Assembly: GCA_027488335.1 (NCBI GenBank)
Contig: JAIYBU010000128.1
Coordinates: forward strand, 1-45,877
Direction: 5' to 3'
Source of the DNA: Cytophagaceae bacterium
GTDB taxonomy: Bacteria; Bacteroidota; Bacteroidia; Cytophagales; Spirosomataceae
Length of the DNA stretch: 45,877 nucleotides
In this document: piece after piece, positions 43,173 to 45,877 of the stretch
How positions within the stretch are numbered: position 1 is the first letter of the stretch
Layout of the letters: every line of letters starts with the position of its first letter
The notes under the pieces: generated by a model
Databases searched by the model: none
What the model was told of the DNA's origin: nothing
Seen by the model: only the letters and a program-made list of their open reading frames with translations
Program-made: the position numbers and the translations under genes

Positions 43173-44054
43173 ATGAAACATTGGCTTTCGGCGGCTCGCC
43201 CACGTACACTCCCTTTGGCACTGGCGAGTATTTTTATGGGAAGTTTTTTAGCGGCATCAGTTGGTCAGTTCGACTGGCTGATTTTTTCTTTATGCTGCCT
43301 TACAACGATTGCTTTGCAGGTATTATCAAATTTTGCAAATGATTACGGCGATACACAAAATGGTGCAGATTTAGCAGGAAGAGTTGGGCCGCAGCGTGCC
43401 GTACAGTCAGGTGCAATTACGCCCAAACAAATGCTCAGTGGCATTTATGTTTTAGCTGTTCTTTGTTTGGTATTTGGCATCGGCTTATTATATTTTTCAT
43501 TTAAAGATGCTTCAATGCGAGCTTTTTGGGGATTTTTAGGACTTGGATTGCTTTCAATGTTGGCCGCATACACTTATACAGCAGGCAGAAAACCTTATGG
43601 TTATGCAGGTTTAGGCGATATTTCGGTATTGATTTTCTTTGGTTTAGTAGGCGTTTTGGGTAGTAATTATCTATTTACAAAAACCTTTGATTGGATAAAT
43701 ATTTTGCCCGCTTTAAGTTGCGGGCTTTTCGCTACTGGGGTATTAAATATTAATAACATTCGAGATATAGAGTCAGATACTCGTGCAGGAAAAAAGACAA
43801 TTCCTTCAAGACTGGGCAAGCAAAACGCAATAATTTACCACTGGTTGTTACTCAGTTTAGGAATGATTAGCGTATTAATATTCAGTTTTTTACAGGGTGA
43901 AAACAATTTTCAGTATATCATTTGTTTTCCATTGTTCTTTATAAATGGATTTAAGGTTTCTCGATTGCCAAATCCTGACCCGATGCTCAAACAAATGGCA
44001 CTTTCTACATTGGCTTTTGTATTAGGATTCGGACTTACTCAGCTATTCGCTTAA
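43173..44054 (+). CDS. menA: 1,4-dihydroxy-2-naphthoate polyprenyltransferase
   Basis: 293-residue UbiA-superfamily membrane enzyme that prenylates 1,4-dihydroxy-2-naphthoate to demethylmenaquinone. About eight to nine helices are seen. The two Asp-rich motifs are NDYGDTQNGAD (residues about 54-64) and NIRDIESDTRAGKKT (about 192-206), both MenA-like. The start SAARPRTLPLALASIFMGS is typical. It supplies menaquinone for the NDH-2 encoded earlier in the window. A palindromic terminator lies just past its stop. Confidence 0.94.
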   Translation: MKHWLSAARPRTLPLALASIFMGSFLAASVGQFDWLIFSLCCLTTIALQVLSNFANDYGDTQNGADLAGRVGPQRAVQSGAITPKQMLSGIYVLAVLCLVFGIGLLYFSFKDASMRAFWGFLGLGLLSMLAAYTYTAGRKPYGYAGLGDISVLIFFGLVGVLGSNYLFTKTFDWINILPALSCGLFATGVLNINNIRDIESDTRAGKKTIPSRLGKQNAIIYHWLLLSLGMISVLIFSFLQGENNFQYIICFPLFFINGFKVSRLPNPDPMLKQMALSTLAFVLGFGLTQLFA

Positions 44055-44057
44055 TGG

Positions 44058-44095
44058 AATAAGGGGCAAAGATTCTAAAATCTTTGCCCCTTATT
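44058..44095. terminator. Bidirectional terminator between menA and the OmpA lipoprotein gene
   Basis: 17-bp perfect arms (44058-44074 and 44079-44095) around the loop CTAA. It occupies the gap between two converging genes, with a short T-rich flank on each side. Confidence 0.88.
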
Positions 44096-44096
44096 G

Positions 44097-44708
44097 TTAT
44101 TTACTGCCTGAATTAGCTGGTTGAGATGCTAAAAATTTCTGTTCATTTGCTCTGATTTTAACTAAAACTCTACGATTCCTACGTCGTCCTTCGGGAGTAC
44201 TATTGCTTTCAATTGGACGAGTTGCACCGTAGCCCGCAATTGCCAGTCTATCGGCTGTTACATTGTGTTCTTTAAAATATAATGCCACCATTTTAGCTCT
44301 TTGTTCCGAAAGTTTTTTATTATTCCACTGATTGCCGCTACTATCAGCGTGACCTTCAATGAAAATTTCTGTGTAAGGATAACGGCTCAAAACGCTCGAA
44401 ATATCATCTAATACACCTTTAGCATCAGGATTTAATTGCTCAGAACTTGATTCAAAATAAAAATCAGGTTGAAATGTAATATTGATACCGTCTGCTGTGC
44501 GAACAATTTCGGCTTTTTGTCCCGATGCACCAATCAAATCGGTTGCCAGAAGGTCAAGCATATTGCCAATTTTTACGGCAGCTTCAGCCGCAACAGGGTC
44601 TTTTTTGCGTTTTGAGGTTTCTTTTTGAGTGGTACTTTTTGAAGAATTACAAGCAACAAGTACAGACAAAGAGATGGCCACACTTGCTAAAAGACGCAGT
44701 GATTTCAT
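44097..44708 (-). CDS. OmpA-family lipoprotein (Pal-like)
   Basis: 203 residues. A lipoprotein signal ends at LVAC (Cys20). The mature chain has a Lys/Ser-rich linker and a C-terminal OmpA domain (FYFESSSEQLNPDAKGVLDDISSVLSRYPYTEIFIEGHADSSG ... LSEQRAKMVALYFKEHNV ... EGRRRNRRVLVKI) that binds diaminopimelate in peptidoglycan. It should tether the outer membrane to the wall. No tol genes are nearby, so it is probably not the canonical Pal. Confidence 0.9.
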   Translation of the reverse strand: MKSLRLLASVAISLSVLVACNSSKSTTQKETSKRKKDPVAAEAAVKIGNMLDLLATDLIGASGQKAEIVRTADGINITFQPDFYFESSSEQLNPDAKGVLDDISSVLSRYPYTEIFIEGHADSSGNQWNNKKLSEQRAKMVALYFKEHNVTADRLAIAGYGATRPIESNSTPEGRRRNRRVLVKIRANEQKFLASQPANSGSK

Positions 44709-44790
44709 GAAATTAGTTTTTTTAGCTACGTAAGTAAACTATTTTTGATTTAAAAAATAATTTTACGTAAAATTGGTAAAAAAAAAGAAA

Positions 44791-44807
44791 TTGGCAAGCT
44801 ATTTGGA
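44791..44807 (+). promoter_or_regulatory. Weak sigma-54-like site upstream of the TPR gene
   Basis: TTGGCAAG-CTAT-TTGGA resembles the SPOR-gene promoters, sharing the TTGGCAxGCTATTTG core with the one at 28053. The -24 and -12 boxes each deviate, and the leader to the ATG would be 135-170 bases. Confidence 0.4.
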
Positions 44808-44987
44808 TAAAATTATTAATCGGTAGCAAAAAGTCTGTTTAACAAAAACTTTTTGCTAAAAAACATTGAGTAAACAGGCATAAAATTTATCTTTGCTAAA
44901 TAAAATTTAGTGTAATGTTTCACAACTTAAAAGTAAATTTTTTATAATTTCATGTCAATACGTGATTTTAAATTTTCTAAAAATCTT

Positions 44988-45877
44988 ATGAAGAAAGTAT
45001 TCTTACCCTTTTTATCAATCTGTTTGACTGTTTGTGGTATGCAGGCAAATGCCCAACAAACAGCATCTGAATTTTTTGATATTGGTGTTAATAAAAGTAA
45101 AGCAGGCGACTACATTGGTGCCTCGCAAGCATATAGCACTGCTATTGCAATGAATCCCGAAAATTCTACGAGTTATTATAATCGTGGTTTGGCAAAGCAA
45201 CAACTGAAAGACCATCGTGGGGCAATCTTAGATTTTGACCGCACGATTGACCTTGATTCAAAAAATGCTTTGGCTTATTTGTATCGTGGAAAAAGTAAAA
45301 GCGACCAAGATGACCACCGTTCAGCTTTGCAAGATTATAACCGTACGATAGAACTGAACCCAGAAGATGCCTTGGCTTTCTTGTATCGTGGTATGACAAG
45401 AGCTAAGTTGTTGGATTATCGCCGTGCGATACAAGATTTCTCTAAAGTTGTAGAACTTAATACCGAAGATGATAAAAAATACCAAGCGTATTTTTCTCGT
45501 GGAGCATGTAAATCTCGCTTAGAAGATTATCAAGGAAGTATTTCAGATTTTACAAAGTCGATTGATATGAACCCTAAACGTTCACAATCGTATGCAAGTA
45601 GAGGTTTTAGTCGCTTGAAAATCAATGATTTTTCGGGAGCAATTAAAGACTTCGATGAAGCCGTAAAGTTAAATCCAGAAGATAGTGAATCGTATTTCAA
45701 TCGTGGTTTTGCGAAAACCAAAATTGAGCTTTTCCGTGAAGCGATGAACGATTACGATAAAGCGATTCAACTTGACCCTAAAAATATACGTGCATTTTAT
45801 GGTAGAGGTTTTTGCAATAGCAAACTCGGCAACCAAAAAGATGCGACCAATGATTTGACAAAAGCAATTGAAGTTGA
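44988..45877 (+). CDS. Secreted tetratricopeptide-repeat protein (partial, runs off window)
   Basis: At least 296 residues; the frame is still open at the window end. A signal peptide (MKKVFLPFLSICLTVCGMQANAQ) is followed by about eight consecutive 34-37 residue TPR units with the usual W/Y-G-A-P pattern, for example SYYNRGLAKQQLKDHRGAILDFDRTIDLD and SYFNRGFAKTKIELFREAMNDYDKAIQLD. It is probably a periplasmic scaffold. An in-frame ATG at 44952 would add 12 residues; the ATG at 44988 gives a standard signal peptide. Confidence 0.85.
   Translation, partial: MKKVFLPFLSICLTVCGMQANAQQTASEFFDIGVNKSKAGDYIGASQAYSTAIAMNPENSTSYYNRGLAKQQLKDHRGAILDFDRTIDLDSKNALAYLYRGKSKSDQDDHRSALQDYNRTIELNPEDALAFLYRGMTRAKLLDYRRAIQDFSKVVELNTEDDKKYQAYFSRGACKSRLEDYQGSISDFTKSIDMNPKRSQSYASRGFSRLKINDFSGAIKDFDEAVKLNPEDSESYFNRGFAKTKIELFREAMNDYDKAIQLDPKNIRAFYGRGFCNSKLGNQKDATNDLTKAIEV

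Overview
This 45.9 kb window is chromosomal DNA from a member of the Bacteroidota, most likely a Cytophagales (Spirosomataceae-like) bacterium. The evidence is the low G+C content, the lack of clear Shine-Dalgarno sites, TAnnTTTG-type -7 promoter elements, a protein with a type IX secretion C-terminal domain, a PD40/OmpA outer-membrane protein, a DUF2851 protein, and PyrF of the family-2 type. No rRNA, tRNA, CRISPR array or prophage was seen. The placement below phylum level is inference.

Layout. 1-6.7 kb: housekeeping and envelope genes: lpxH (lipid A), a PHP-type phosphatase of the CpsB/YwqE kind, rfbC (dTDP-rhamnose), pyrF, a DUF2851 protein, a two-helix membrane protein and a CCA-adding enzyme. 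6.9-16.3 kb: type II NADH dehydrogenase, a bacterial FAN1-like VRR-NUC nuclease, a FUSC-type membrane protein, a hemolysin III/PAQR protein, a pair of overlapping DUF2157-type membrane proteins and an APH-fold kinase. 16.4-18.4 kb: glgE (alpha-glucan from maltose-1-phosphate). 18.5-28.9 kb: two paralogous RlpA-like/SPOR proteins on the + strand, separated by about 8.8 kb of opposite-strand accessory DNA. 29-35.3 kb: a secreted metalloprotease with a T9SS tail, then a three-gene operon (PD40/OmpA protein, GT-C-like membrane protein, acyltransferase 3). 35.6-44.7 kb: cytochrome c, ftsB/divIC-like, eno, yicC, an unknown secreted protein, argS, a glutathione peroxidase, menA and an OmpA lipoprotein. 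The window ends inside a secreted TPR protein.

The most unusual part is 19.2-28.05 kb. It holds a 1974-residue secreted protein made of about 11 Ig-like repeats with an HExxH domain near its C-terminus, a small secreted protein starting 2 bp after it, a RayT (REP-associated tyrosine transposase) gene bracketed by inverted composite REP-like repeats, and two lipoproteins. Both edges of this block carry nearly the same ~50 bp (T-tract plus a sigma-54-like -24/-12 element, 27 of 29 bases identical in the core). The edge at 28.05 kb is the apparent promoter of the second SPOR gene; the edge at 19.18 kb faces no gene. This suggests that the block was inserted between two tandem paralogs or replaced a third one. 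Related -24/-12 sites lie before the first SPOR gene and before the TPR gene, giving a candidate RpoN envelope regulon.

A second unusual feature is a set of degenerate tandem repeats with 7-bp or 8-bp period. They lie a few bases upstream of the start codons of cca, hlyIII, yicC and menA. A 56-bp stretch of the 7-bp kind lies inside the pyrF reading frame and appears to have added an extra loop to the enzyme.
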